Part shown: positions 36,148-46,699 of the stretch, piece after piece
Layout: every line of letters begins with the position of its first letter
How positions within the stretch are numbered: position 1 is the first letter of the stretch
Assembly (NCBI GenBank): GCA_022316685.1
Contig: JAKJHU010000663.1
Span: 1-64,000, forward strand
From: Progne subis subis
Taxonomy: Eukaryota; Chordata; Aves; Passeriformes; Hirundinidae
Length of the DNA stretch: 64,000 nucleotides
Direction: 5' to 3'
Made by a program: the position numbers and the translations under genes
The notes under the pieces: generated by a model
What the model was told of the DNA's origin: nothing
Database searches by the model: none
Seen by the model: the letters and a program-made list of their open reading frames with translations, nothing else

Positions 36148-36423
36148 CTGGGGGTGAGACCAGGCTCTCAGTGCTCTGTCCAGGGCCCCAGCTGTCAGTG
36201 AACCAGGACAAGCCAAACCAGCTGGGATGGCAGCCACCAGTGCTGGGCAGACACGCTCAGCTCCAGCACAAGGGCTGCGTGCTCCCATCTGAGGACCCCT
36301 GTGCAGTGACACAGGCAGCAGAAAAAAGTCTGGCTTTCTTTGCTTCTGATTGCCAAGGCATGTGTGCAGCTATTACTTACCAGGGCCCTGCATCAAAGGG
36401 CACCTGTGGCTCTCTCCCATCTT

Positions 36424-38436
36424 CTACAGCTGATGAATGTCCTGCATCCAAGGATCACAGAAGAGGTCTTCTAATGATGGCCTGTCCACATCCAGCATGG
36501 TTAAACATCTCCTGATCAGATCTTGGCACTCTGGGGAGAGAAACCAGAAACCGCTAGTCATTTAGAGAAGGCTCCTGACTGCTTTGCTCCACTATTCCCA
36601 TGCCCAGGCCATGCTGGATGTGCTCAGAGCTGGGCCTAAACTTTCCCATCAATTCCCTGTTTTGGAGGAGAGCAGGAGAGCAGGACATGTGCCACCTCCT
36701 CAGCAGCTGCCAGAGCAGGATGCTCACCAGCCCGCTGCTGTCTCCCAGCACTGGTGTTGCCCCCGTGCCCAGAGATGAGGATCCACCTTGAGAGAGCCGT
36801 TGTGGCAGCGAGAGCTGATGGTCCCAGCTGATGTTTTGGCCCCTCCTGAAAGGGTGCTCCCCGCAGACCATCTGGTGCAGCAGGATGCCCAGGGACCAGA
36901 TGGTAGCTGGCTTGCCGTAGTACCAGCCGAACTGGGTCCATTCCGGGGGACTGTATGACGGTGTTCCTATGGAATACAGATGGAGCTCATCAGGGGAATG
37001 CTGCTGCTCCCAGAGCCTGGCCCCAGCATCCCTGGGCATGTGGAGGCTGCCCCAGTGGCACGTGGTGTGACCTGCTGCCCTCTCACCAGCACCTGGGACT
37101 TGTGGACAACCTTGGGGTTGGAAAAGAAGCCACTGATGTTGGAAGAGGGCACTGTAAGTTCTGGTAATGCCCAACCATGACAAGGAAAATCCCATTCAGT
37201 GCTGGGGAAAAACCAGGCCTTCATACACCCTGCCTGCATTGCCCCAAAAACATTCTGAAGCCAAGGCAAACCAGGCGAGTGGAGCAGTCCAAGCCCTTTC
37301 TCATCTGCACACCAAACTGGCTGTTGCACAGGTGCTGGCTCCACCCCTCTCTGCCACCCCCACACACGGGTGTTTCTGTCAGGCTGGCTGCCCCAGTCCC
37401 AGTCCCAGTCCTGAGCAGAGTGGCTGGAAAAGGCTGCCAGCATGGCTGGAAGCTGACCCTCACCTGCCCCTGATCAAAAGCCACTTCGCTGAAGGCTCAA
37501 TGCCATGACTGGCAGAAAAAGGGAGAACCCCTGCTGCCACACCCAGGTTGGGTCATGAGATGTTGGGCCAGGAGATGTCCAGAACTGGGAGCACACCCCT
37601 TTGTGGGCTCACCTGCAAAGTGAATGTAGGCCGTGTCTTGCAGGTAGGTGCCACAGCCAAAGTCAATCAACTTGGCCTGCCCGGTGGCCAGGTCAACCAG
37701 GATGTTCTCTGGTTTGATGTCCCTGTGCAGGACCCCGCAGTTGGTGCAGTGCTGCACGGCCTCCAGCACCTGGCGGAACAGCTCCCGAGCCACCTCCTCG
37801 GACAGGAACCCCCGTGCCCGAATGAAATGCCGGAGGTCCTGACATCGTTCCGGGCGCTCCAGCACCATGATGATGTCGTTGGGGAGCTCAAGCCACTCCA
37901 GCAGCTGGGCGACACCAGGGAAGCCAGTGGAGACCTTGTGCAGCAGCACGATCTCCAGTGGTGCGCTGGTGCCGTTGGGCTGCGGGAGGAGCACGATGCC
38001 GTCAGTGGGGCTGATGCCGTGCCAGGGCTGGGGAAGCCCTCACCCAGCCCGGGATGCTCTGCACCCTGCGCTGGCCCCACGCCCGCTCTCCCTCCAGGCA
38101 TCCTTGGGGCTTCCACCCTGCCGGGCCTCGGCTCATCCCCGCCCAGCACGCCCCAGCTTCTCCCGCTGGCCCCGCTCACTCACCAGCTGGTCCCAGTGCC
38201 GGACGCGGTTCCGTGGCACCCTTTTGATGGCCACCTGCAAACCAAGGGGAGCAGCGGGATGAGCTCAGCACCCGCCCTGCCCAGCCCCATGCTCCATCTC
38301 CTGCGCCCGCCGCCGGCCCCGCCGCTCACCGGGGCGCCGTCCGAGAGCCGTGTCGCCGCGAAGACGCTGCCGAAGCCGCCGCGCCCCAGGAGCGACCCCA
38401 CTCGGTACTGCTCCTTGAGGCCGTGCTGCACCTTCC
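36424..38436 (-). CDS. PIM-like serine/threonine kinase, left arm
   Basis: This is a PIM-family constitutively active cytoplasmic kinase domain in five exons with canonical GT-AG junctions: 38,436-38,330 (107), 38,234-38,184 (51), 37,979-37,613 (367), 36,966-36,787 (180) and 36,530-36,424 (107, ending TAG). Phases agree throughout. In order it has the glycine loop [12 protein letters not shown] with the catalytic lysine, the PIM-type hinge [17 protein letters not shown], the DFG in KLIDFGCG, and SPPEW in the APE position. It ends with HPF and DPWMQDIH. The ATG and first exon are unresolved: the kinase frame stays open upstream to beyond 39,103 through CpG-rich sequence and a CAG tract, but no in-frame ATG was found. 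An ATG at 38,700 is in another frame. The family resemblance to PIM1/PIM3 is clear; the orthologue is not decided. Confidence 0.88.
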
Positions 38437-38670
38437 CTGCCGGCGAGACGCGGCTGTCAGCGCTCGGCCCGGGGCCAGGAACGGCCCCCGAGCTCCCCTC
38501 AACAGCCCCGGGCCGGGCATCCCCAGGCGTTCGCTCCTGGGGACGGGACAGCGGCGGCTCGGGGCCGGCGGCCGCGCTGCCGAGCGGCGGAGCTCGGGCC
38601 GGGGAAGCCGCAGCGGAGGCGGCGGGAGCGGCTGCACCGCGTGTGTCCTCTGCGGGGCCCGGGAGGAGCC

Positions 38671-38694
38671 GGGGCCGGGGCCGGGGCCGGGGCC
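38671..38694 (+). repeat. (GGGGCC)4 hexanucleotide tract
   Basis: Four perfect GGGGCC units are preceded by GGAGCC. The four G-runs make it a strong G-quadruplex candidate on the plus strand. Homology to the right arm ends at its centre-proximal edge. Confidence 0.95.
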
Positions 38695-39027
38695 GAGCAT
38701 GGCTCAGGCGCAGCCAAAGGGCAGCGATGCCCCCTTGGCTCCAGGCACTGATGCCCGCCCAGCATCGCCACCGCCAGTACGGCCAGAGCCTGGGCGGAGG
38801 GGAGACCGCGGCGGGACGCCCGGGGGCGGGGACGGGGCAGCCCCGTCCGGGGCTGGGGGCGGGCTGGGGGCATGGCCCGGCCCGGCAGGGGAGAGGGAGA
38901 CTGGGAGAGGAGGGGGACACCGGGAAAGGGAGACCGGGAGAGGGTGCGGGACTGCGGGAGAGGGTGCGGGACTGAGGGAGAGGGAGAGAAGAAGCAGGAC
39001 GGGGTAGACAAAATTGCTTCTCTGGCT

Positions 39028-39050
39028 TATGCCGCTGCCGCTGCTGCTGC

Positions 39051-39101
<51 letters not shown>

Positions 39102-39102
39102 A
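39028..39102 (+). repeat. CTG trinucleotide tract
   Basis: A GCTGCCGCTGCTGCTGCC-type start passes into about 16 perfect CTG units. On the minus strand it would read as polyglutamine in the kinase frame, but there is no in-frame ATG in front of it, so translation is not supported. It has no counterpart in the right arm. Confidence 0.95.
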
Positions 39103-39190
39103 ACTGAAGCCCTGGGGCCGTTTTTCCCCGTGTCCGTTTGTCCGTTGCCGGCTCAGCCCCGTGCCGAGCCCCGCGCTCCCCGGGGGCAGC

Positions 39191-39855
39191 CCCTGAGCCT
39201 GTCCAGACACGGGAACTTTGCAGTGTTGAGCCAAGACCCAGAGTCTTGACTCCTGCACGGTGGCACAGGAATCCCCTTGGCTGCTGCTGTCCATTGTCTC
39301 TGCTGAGGGTCAGACACTGTCACAGCACATTCCCTGAATGCAGGATTTGTACCTGACCCAAGCACTGCACCTGTGTCTCCAGCATTGCTTTCCAAGAAAA
39401 ACAGGGGAAGGCAAACCGCATGTAGCTCATGGTATTTTACAGTGTCTAAAACTTGCCAAGCCATGGACCTTCGAGGTGAGATCCATTTGGAATTGATGGG
39501 ATGGAGAAGTAGTGCAAGATGGAAAAGGGGAGCATGGAAATAAATAGAGAAAGACATCTTGGAATGTTTCTTTCCATTTTCATCTCATTTCTTAAAAGCT
39601 CTTTCAGTTTTCCCAGAATCTGCTCCACAATCCCGTTTGCTCTTTCCAAGAAACTTTCCTGCAGAACAGCATGCAGCTTCTGGCACAAGATGTGCCACAA
39701 CGGCAGCTTCCCTTGGCTTTCCACACTGTGCATGCAGCAGGAGTCTTGCAGCAAAGCAGGACAAATATTTGATAAACCGGACAACTTGTTCTTTCTTTTC
39801 CTTGTGGACTGGGGACTTGTGCCATTGGTAAGGTTTTCATTGTTACTGTTCTCCC
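39191..39855. other. Unique spacer sequence
   Basis: This lies between the left PIM upstream region and the spacer CR1, with no second copy in the window. No protein family was recognised. Confidence 0.5.
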
Positions 39856-39859
39856 CTAA

Positions 39860-41793
39860 GAAAACAGGACAGGGTACCGGTGGTACCTACTGGGAGTCTG
39901 TTATCATCCACCCAAGCAGGAAGAAGAGGTGGACAACTTATTCTATAAGCTGCTGGAGAATGTTTCAGGATCACCAGCCCCTGTTCTTGTAGGTGACTTT
40001 AACCTGCCAGACATCTGCTGGAATCTCCATACAGCAGCAAAGAAGCAGTCCAGGAAGGTTTTGGAGTGTATGGAGAACAACCTGTGGTCACAGCTGGTGT
40101 GAGCCCACCAGGGGATGGACTATGTTAGACCGGTTGTTTGCAAATAGAGAAGGACAGGTGGGAGATGTGGTGGTTGGAGGATGCTTGGGACAGAGTGATC
40201 AAGAAATGAGAGAGTTCTCGATATTTGGTGAAATCAGGAGGAACATTAATAAGACTTTTACACCGGGCTTCAAGAGGACAGACTTTGGCCTATTTAGGAG
40301 ACTTATTCAGAGAGTTCCTTGGGAAACAATGAAGTTAAGGAAGGGTGGACATGCTTCAAAGCAGAGATCTTGAGGGCAGAGGAACAGACTGTATGCTGAA
40401 AGATGAGCTGACGAGGCAAACGTCCATCCTGGACAGGCAATAGGGTTTTGAAAGATCTTAGGGATAAAAAGAGGATGTACCATCTTTGGAAGGAGGGTCA
40501 GGTCTCTCAGGAGGTACTTAAGAGAGTTGCTAGAGCATGTAGGAAAAACAGCAGGGTGGCCAAAGCTCAGTTCAAACTTAATTTGACAGCTTTTGTAAAG
40601 GATAATAAAAAAAGTTTTTACAAATATATTAGAGGCAAAGGAAGGGTAAGACCAACCTTTGTTCTCTACTGGATGTGTGAGGGAACTCAGTAACTGCAGA
40701 TGAGGAGAAGGCAGAAGTGCTTGATGCCTTCTTTGCCTCAGTGTTTAGTGGGAAGACAGCTTGTCCTCAGGACAACTGCCCTCCTGCCCTGGTAGATGGT
40801 GTCAGGGAGCAGAATGGTCCCCCTGTTATCCAGGAGGAGGCAGTCAGAGAACTGCTGAGATGCTTGGATGTTCAGAAATCTATGGGCCCAGATGGGATCC
40901 ATCCCAAGGTGATGAGGGAGCTGGCAGATGAGCCTGCAAAGCTGCTCTCCATCATTTACCAACAGTCCTGGCTCACTGGTGAGGTTCCAGGTGACTGGAA
41001 GCTGGCCAGTGTGACACCATTCACAAGAAGGGTGGGAAGGAGGATCCTGGTAATTAGAGGCCAGTTAGCCTGACCTCAGTACCTGGTAAGGTCATGGAGC
41101 AGTTTATATTGAGTGTCATCACACAGCACCTACAGGATGGCCAGGGTATCAGACCCCGCCAGCATGGGTTTAGGAGGGGTGGGTCGTGTTTGACCAGCCT
41201 GCTCTCCTTTTATGACCAGGTAACCCACCTGGTGGATGTGGGAATGCTGTGGATGTTGTGTATTTGGACTTCAGCAAGGCCTTTGACACTGTCTCCCACA
41301 GCACACTCCTGGAAAAGCTGGCAGCCCACGGCTTGGACAGGAGCACTCTTTGCTGGGTTAAGAACTGGCTGCATGGCCGGGCCCAGAGAGTGGTGGGGAA
41401 CGGTGCTGCCTGCAGCTGGCAGCCAGTCACCAGTGGTGTTCCTCAGGGGTCTGTGCTGGGGCCAGCTCTGTTCAGGATTTTTATTGATCACATGGATGAG
41501 GGTAATGAGTCTTTCCTTAGCAAATTTGCAGATGACACCAAGCTGAGAGCATGTGTAGATCTGTTGGAAGGTAGGAGGGCTCTGCACTGAGACCTGGAAC
41601 AGTTGGATGGATGGGCAGAGTCCAATAAGATGAGGTTTAATAAGTCCAAGTTCTGAGTCCTGCATTTTGGGCACAATAACCCCCTGCAATATTGTAGTCT
41701 GGGGACAGTGTGACTGGACAGTGCCCAGGCAGAAAGGGCCCTGGGACACTGATGTACAGCAGGCTGGGCATGAGCCAGCAGTGTGCCCAGGTG
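39860..41793 (+). mobile_element. CR1 LINE in the spacer, truncated at both ends
   Basis: A degenerate second open frame starts inside the endonuclease (GDFNLPDICWN near 40,000). It continues through the linker (LFANREGQVGD near 40,130; KDLRDKKRMYHLWKEGQ near 40,450) into the reverse transcriptase: GPDGIHPKVM near 40,890, [13 protein letters not shown] near 41,260, [10 protein letters not shown] near 41,435 and the FADD catalytic box near 41,524. It is split over several frames with stops, so inactive. It stops abruptly at about 41,793 after GTGCCCAGGTG. About 350 bp of 3' sequence, present in the arm CR1 (59,276-59,630), is missing because the right palindrome arm begins there. Confidence 0.92.
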
Positions 41794-41794
41794 T

Positions 41795-42051
41795 CCCCGG
41801 CCCCGGCCCCGGCCCCGGCTCCTCCCAGGCCCCGCAGAGGACACACGCGGTGCAGCCGCTCCCGCCGCCTCCGCTGCGGCTTCCCCGGCCCGAGCTCCGC
41901 CGCTCGGCAGCGCGGCCGCCGGCCCCGAGCCGCCGCTGTCCCGTGCCCAAGGAGCGAACGCCTGGGGATGCCCGGCCCGGGGCGGTTGAGGGGCGCTCGG
42001 GGGCCGTTCCTGGCCCCAGCCTGAGCGCTGACAGCCGCGTCTCGCCGGCAG
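41795..42051 (+). other. Truncated upstream region of the right PIM gene
   Basis: It is homologous to 38,437-38,693 and contains (CCCCGG)-type units at the very edge. Relative to the left copy it has a one-base insertion near 41,950, so any upstream coding frame shared with the left gene is broken. The original promoter beyond the GGGGCC tract is absent and replaced by CR1 sequence. Confidence 0.75.
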
Positions 42052-44064
42052 GGAAGGCGCAACACGGCCTCAAGGAGCAGTACCGAGTGGGGTCGCTCCT
42101 GGGGCGCGGCGGCTTCGGCAGCGTCTTCGCGGCGACACGGCTCTCGGACGGCGCCCCGGTGAGCGGCGGGGTCGGCGGCGGGCGCAGGAGATGGAGCATG
42201 GGGCTGGGCAGGGCGGGTGCTGAGCTCATCCTGCTGCTCCCCTTGGTTTGCAGGTGGCCATCAAAAGGGTGCCCGGGAACCGCGTCCGGCACTGGGACCA
42301 GCTGGTGACTGAGCGGGGCCAGCGGGAGAAGCCGGGGCGTGCTGGGCGGGGATGAGCCGAGGCCCGGCAGGGTGGAAGCCCCAAGGATGCCTGGAGAGAG
42401 AGCGGGCGTGGGGCCAGCGCAGGGTGCAGAGCATCCCGGGCTGGGTGAGGGCTTCCCCAGCCTTGGCACGGCATCAGCCCCACTGACGGCATCGTGCTCC
42501 TCCCGCAGCCCAACGGCACCAGCGCACCACTGGAGATCGTGCTGCTGCACAAGGTCTCCACTGGCTTCCCTGGTGTCGCCCAGCTGCTGGAGTGGCTTGA
42601 GCTCCCCAACGACATCATCATGGTGCTGGAGTGCCCAGAACGATGTCAGGACCTCCGGCATTTCATTCGGGCACGAGGGTTCCTGTCCGAGGAGGTGGCG
42701 CGGGAGCTGTTCCGCCAGGTGCTGGAGGCCGTGAAGCACTGCACCAGCTGTGGGGTCCTGCACAGGGACATCAAACCAGAGAACATCCTGGTTGACCTGG
42801 CCACCGGGCAGGCCAAATTGATCGACTTTGGCTGTGGCACCTACCTGCAAGACACGGCCTACACTCACTTTGCAGGTGAGCCCACAAAGGGGTGTGCTCC
42901 CAGTTCTGGACATCTCCTGCCCCAACATCTCATGACCCAACCTGGGTGTGGCAGCAGGGGTTCTCCCTTTTGCTGCCAGTCATGGCACTGAGTCTTCAGC
43001 CAAGTTGCTTTTGAGCAGGGGCAGGTGGGGGTCAGCTTCCAGCCGTGCTGGCAGCCTTTTCCAGCCACTCTGCCCAGGACTGGGACTGGGGCTGAGGCAG
43101 CCAGCCTGACAGAAACACCCGTGTGTGGGGGTGGCAGAGAGGGGTGGAGCCAGAACCTGTGCTCCAGCCAGTTTGGTGTGCAGGTGAGAAAGGGCTTGGA
43201 CTGCTCCAGTCGCCTGGTTTGCCTTGGCTTCAGAAGGTTTTTGGGGCAATGCAGGCAGGGAAGATGAAGGCACGGTTTTTCCCCAGCACTGAATGGGATT
43301 TTCCTTGTCATGGTTGGGCATTGCCAGAACTTACACTGCCCTCTTCCAACACCAGTGGCTTCTTTTCCAACCCCAAGGTTGTCCACAAGTCCCAGGTTCT
43401 GGTGAGAGGGCAGCAGGTCACACCATGTGCCACTGGGGCAGCCTCCACATGCCCAGGGATGCTGGGGCCAGGCTCTGGGAGCAGCAGCATTCCCCTGATG
43501 AGCTCCATCTGTATTCCATAGGAACACCGTCATACAGTCCCCTGGAATGGACCCAGTTCGGCTGGTACTACGGCAAGCCAGCTACCATCTGGTCCCTGGG
43601 CATCCTGCTACACCAGATGGTCTGCGGGGAGCACCCTTTCAGGAGGGGCCAGAACATCAGCTGGGACCATCAGCTCTCACTGCCAAAACGGCTCTCTCAA
43701 GGTGGATCCTCATCTCTGGGCACGGGGGCAATACCAGTGCTGGGAGACAGCAGCGGCCTGGTGAGCATCCTGCTCTGGCAGCTGCTGAGGAGGTGGCACA
43801 TGTCCTGCTCTCCTGCTCTCCTCCAAAACAGGGAATTGATGGGAAAGTTTAGGCCCAGCTCTGAGCACATCCAGCATGGCCTGGGCATGGCAATAGTGGG
43901 GCAAAGCAGACAGGAGCCTTCTCTAAATGACTAGCGGTTTCTGGTTCCTCTACCCAGAGTGCCAAGATCTGATCAGGAGATATTTAACCATGCTAGACGT
44001 GGACAGGCCCTCATTAGAAGACCTCTTCCATGATCCTTGGATGCAGGATATTCATCAGCTGTAG
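42052..44064 (+). CDS. PIM-like serine/threonine kinase, right arm
   Basis: This is the inverted duplicate of the left gene with identical exon sizes: 42,052-42,158, 42,254-42,304, 42,509-42,875, 43,522-43,701 and 43,958-44,064 (TAG). All junctions are GT-AG and in phase. The glycine loop, VAIK lysine, HRDIKPEN and DFG are all present. Differences from the left copy include LECPE for LERPE at the hinge, SPLEW for SPPEW in the APE position, VPG for VPR after the lysine, and a few others. It could still fold as a kinase, but the APE-motif change may weaken activity. The 5' end is damaged: the normal upstream region is cut off at 41,795, and the open frame leading into exon 2 begins in CR1 DNA without an ATG. 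It may be transcribed only as a 5'-truncated copy, so functional status is uncertain. Confidence 0.82.
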
Positions 44065-44340
44065 AAGATAGGAGAGAGCCACAGGCACCCTTTGATGCAG
44101 GGCCCTGGTAAGTAACAGCTGCACACATGCCTTGGCAATCAGAAGCAAAGAAACCCAGACTTTTTTCTGCTGCCTCTGTCACTGCACAGGGGTCCTCAGA
44201 TGGGAGCACGCAGCCCTTGTGCTGGAGCTGAGCGTGTCTGCCCAGCACTGGTGGCTGCCATCCCAGCTGGTTTGGCTTGTCCTGGTTCACTGACAGCTGG
44301 GGCCCTGGGCAGAGCACTGAGAGCCTGGTCTCACCCCCAG

Positions 44341-45480
44341 GGAAGGAGAAGGGGCCCCTGGAGGAGCTGTACCAGGTGGGGCTGCTGCTGCTGGAGACAG
44401 CGAGGATGACATCAAGGATGACGACCTCTTCCTCGACCTGGCCAGCACAAAGCCGGAGAGGAGGGACTGATTCTGGAACCTTCTTCAAAGTCAGGCTCTA
44501 CAGTGAATTTACAGATGAGTCCACACACAGGGGGATGCTCCCAGATTTGGGCATTGCACAGCCTGGCCAGGAACCAAAGGTTCCCCCTTTGCTGGGGCTG
44601 ATGCAACTGATTCTTCAGTGGGCTGCCAAGCTGCTTTGTGACAGGGCTGGGGCCATGGGCTGGGGTGGTTACGAAATGAGAGTCAGCTCCTGGCCCTGCC
44701 AACAGCCCCCACCACCCACCGTGCCCTGGGCTGGGGCTGGGGCAGCCAGCCCGACACAAACAAACCCCCATGGCAGGAGCAGAGGTGGGACTCCAGCACC
44801 TGTGCCCCTGTGCTTTGCTTTGCAGTCAAGGAAGGGCTTGGGCTGCTCCACTCCCTTTGTTTGCTTTGAGATCTCCATCACTTTTGGGGGGCAGTGCAGG
44901 GGGGAAGGAGAAAGCATGGGCTTCCCTCACCCGTGGGTGGGTTTTTCCCTAGCATGCAGGGGTTGGGCCTTCCTCAATCTGTGACTGACATAAAATCTTT
45001 TATCTTTTCCCTTGTTTCCCCTTTTTGTCTGTAATCTATTTTCCTTAATTTGTTATTAGTTTTTATAAAAGAAGCCTTCCAGGCAGTGTCCAGTCTGGAT
45101 GGGGAAGTGCTTGGGACCAGCTGTGGCGTGGATGGGCCGTGCCCTTGGAGAAGGCTGAGGACATCCTTTGGGAGCAGCTTTTCTTCCAGCGGCGGATGGT
45201 GCGAGGTGGGTCCCCATCTTCTTGGCATGGGTGGGATAAGAGCTTTTGGGAGATGGCAGCGAGCACAGGAGCATCCTGCTCTGGGCAGCTGCTGAGGAGG
45301 TGGATGTGCCGTGGCTGGCTGCAGGCTGGGCACATGTCCTGCCCTCCTGCTCTGCTGCCAAAGGCAGCAATGATGGGCAGCTTTGGGCACCGCTCTGAGC
45401 ACGGCCAGCATGGCCTGGGCACTGCGGGTGGCTGGGACAAGGGCACAGGAGCCTTCAGCTGACGGGCGGTTTCTGCTTTC
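44341..45480 (+). pseudogene. PIM-like kinase pseudogene, right arm
   Basis: This mirrors 35,040-36,147. After an acceptor at 44,339-44,340, an exon-2-like start (GKEKGPLEELYQVG) runs straight into a catalytic-loop remnant (DIKDDDLFLDLASTKPE). A GTFFKVRLYSEFTD stretch follows, equivalent to [14 protein letters not shown] of the intact gene. The donor at 44,515-44,516 is AT instead of GT, as in the left arm. Intron-4-like sequence follows, then an exon-5-like remnant at about 45,151-45,190 and intron-5-like sequence to about 45,460. Both arms share the same lesions, so the gene was already dead before the inverted duplication. Confidence 0.75.
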
Positions 45481-46450
45481 TCTCCTTGCAGCCAGGCTCT
45501 GCGGATGCTGAGGCTGCTCTGGGCTCTGCCAGGGCTCTGCTGGAGCTCAGCACCGGGCCGGAATCAGCCAAAGAAGAAACGCTGTGACCTGCAGCAGAGA
45601 CTTGCTTGAGTGTTTTGGCAGTGCTGCTCAAGTTTGGAGAACGTACATCTCCAAGAGAAAACATGACATCCCCCCTAAATTAAACCTTTTCAATACCTTG
45701 AGAAACGAAATCAATCTGGAATGGTTCCAAATGACACTTGTCAGCTTGCTCAAGCTGTAGCACAGCCCTTCACTGAGCAGTTCTCTCCCCAGCTGCCTTT
45801 TACTTCACAACTGTTCCCTCCTTTCCCCCAGTGAGTTCCCAGCCCATCGCAGTCTCCGTCACACTGTTGCCTTCCTTGATGCCCCTCACCATGAAGGAGA
45901 CCAAGTCCCAGGGTTAGGGACTCATCCTGTCCCTGGCTGAAGAACAGCAATGTCTCAGAGGTACAGTGGCATTTTAGTGTCATTCAGAGCTGCTCTCCAG
46001 CTCTCCTCACTGCTGAGTTCCCTCTCCCTTTTCCTCATGCTTCCAGCAGCATGAGCTCTGCGAATCCCCCTGAGCCTCCCCTCTCTTTCCAGCCCACCCA
46101 CCCAGCTCAGTTAGACTAAAGCTGAAGCTTCTTTGTCTCCTCTGGCACACACCAGTGCAGTCCCCTCTGTGCAGAGCCCCAGCCCCAGAGCACAGCACAC
46201 AGCAGTGCAGTCCGGGCTGGAGCAGCTGCCCTATGTCCCTGGCATGGCTGTTTGTGGCACCTAAATGCTCCCTGTTTCCAGCTCTGCCTGCAGGATGGCC
46301 CCAGGGCAGAGCCCAGCCGGGCTCCCACTGCATCCCCTGGAGCCTGGGGCAGACAGTGGTGCCAGAGCTGAGCTTCATGGGGAGCACCCAGAGCTGTGGC
46401 TTGCACTCAGTGTTTGCAAGGGTTGTGTTCTCATGTCCTGCAGCTTGTGG
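45481..46450. other. Arm sequence, no gene recognised
   Basis: It pairs with 34,021-35,010. Immediately after a CTCCTTGCAG acceptor-like site (about 45,490), a short frame conserved in both arms runs to a stop near 45,590 (ends ESAKEETL). Its identity is unknown. Confidence 0.4.
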
Positions 46451-46690
46451 GGAAAGGGTCTGTGTGTGCCAGGGGCTCTTGCATGTCTCTGTATCCATGG
46501 ACAGAAGGGTCTGTGTGTGCCAGGGGCTCTTGCATGTCTCTGTATCCATGGATAGAAGGGTCTGTGTGTGTGCCAGGGGCTCTTGCATGTCTCTGAATCC
46601 ATGGATAGAAGGGTCTGTGTGTGCCAGGGGCTCTTGCATGTCTCTCTATCCATGGACAGAAGGGTTTGTCTGTGTAAGGCTTTCCATAAT
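46450..46690 (+). repeat. 51-bp minisatellite, about four units, right arm
   Basis: This is the reverse-complement counterpart of 33,703-34,020 with fewer units; one unit carries an extra TG. The palindromic core TATCCATGGATA is kept in one unit and mutated in the others. Confidence 0.92.
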
Positions 46691-46699
46691 GTCTTTGTC

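Larger units (their letters stand above)
15870..38693. repeat. Left arm of a giant inverted repeat
   Basis: Read in reverse complement, this stretch matches about 41,795-64,000 in the same order: PIM gene, PIM pseudogene, 51-bp, 37-bp and 39-bp minisatellites, receptor relic, CR1, olfactory receptor, GC-rich outer segment. The mirror sum (left plus right coordinate) is 80,488 at every PIM exon boundary, so no net insertion or deletion separates the arms there. It drifts to 80,733 at the receptor start and 79,963 at the 39-bp array because of local indels. Homology is broken at about 17,690-19,200, which has no partner. Arm extents were judged by eye. Confidence 0.93.
38437..39190 (-). promoter_or_regulatory. 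CpG-rich upstream region of the left PIM gene
   Basis: This is strongly GC- and CpG-rich sequence immediately upstream of the kinase exons, typical of a vertebrate CpG-island promoter and first exon. It contains the GGGGCC tract and the CTG tract listed separately. Only the part up to 38,693 is present in the right arm. No TATA box was identified. Confidence 0.5.

Noticed and set aside
38180..39103. 307-codon frame reading polyglutamine into the PIM kinase
   Set aside because: As a whole protein it starts at TTG rather than ATG and runs past the true exon 2 donor. Only the exon 2 part is supported; the upstream part is reported as an unresolved 5' end.
41210..42940. 576-codon minus-strand frame across CR1 and PIM
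   Set aside because: It is antisense to the kinase exons and the CR1, and results from GC-rich sequence joined at the palindrome boundary.
45490..45600. Short conserved frame after an acceptor-like site, possible last exon
   Set aside because: Too short, with no family resemblance; conservation between arms can come from the duplication alone.
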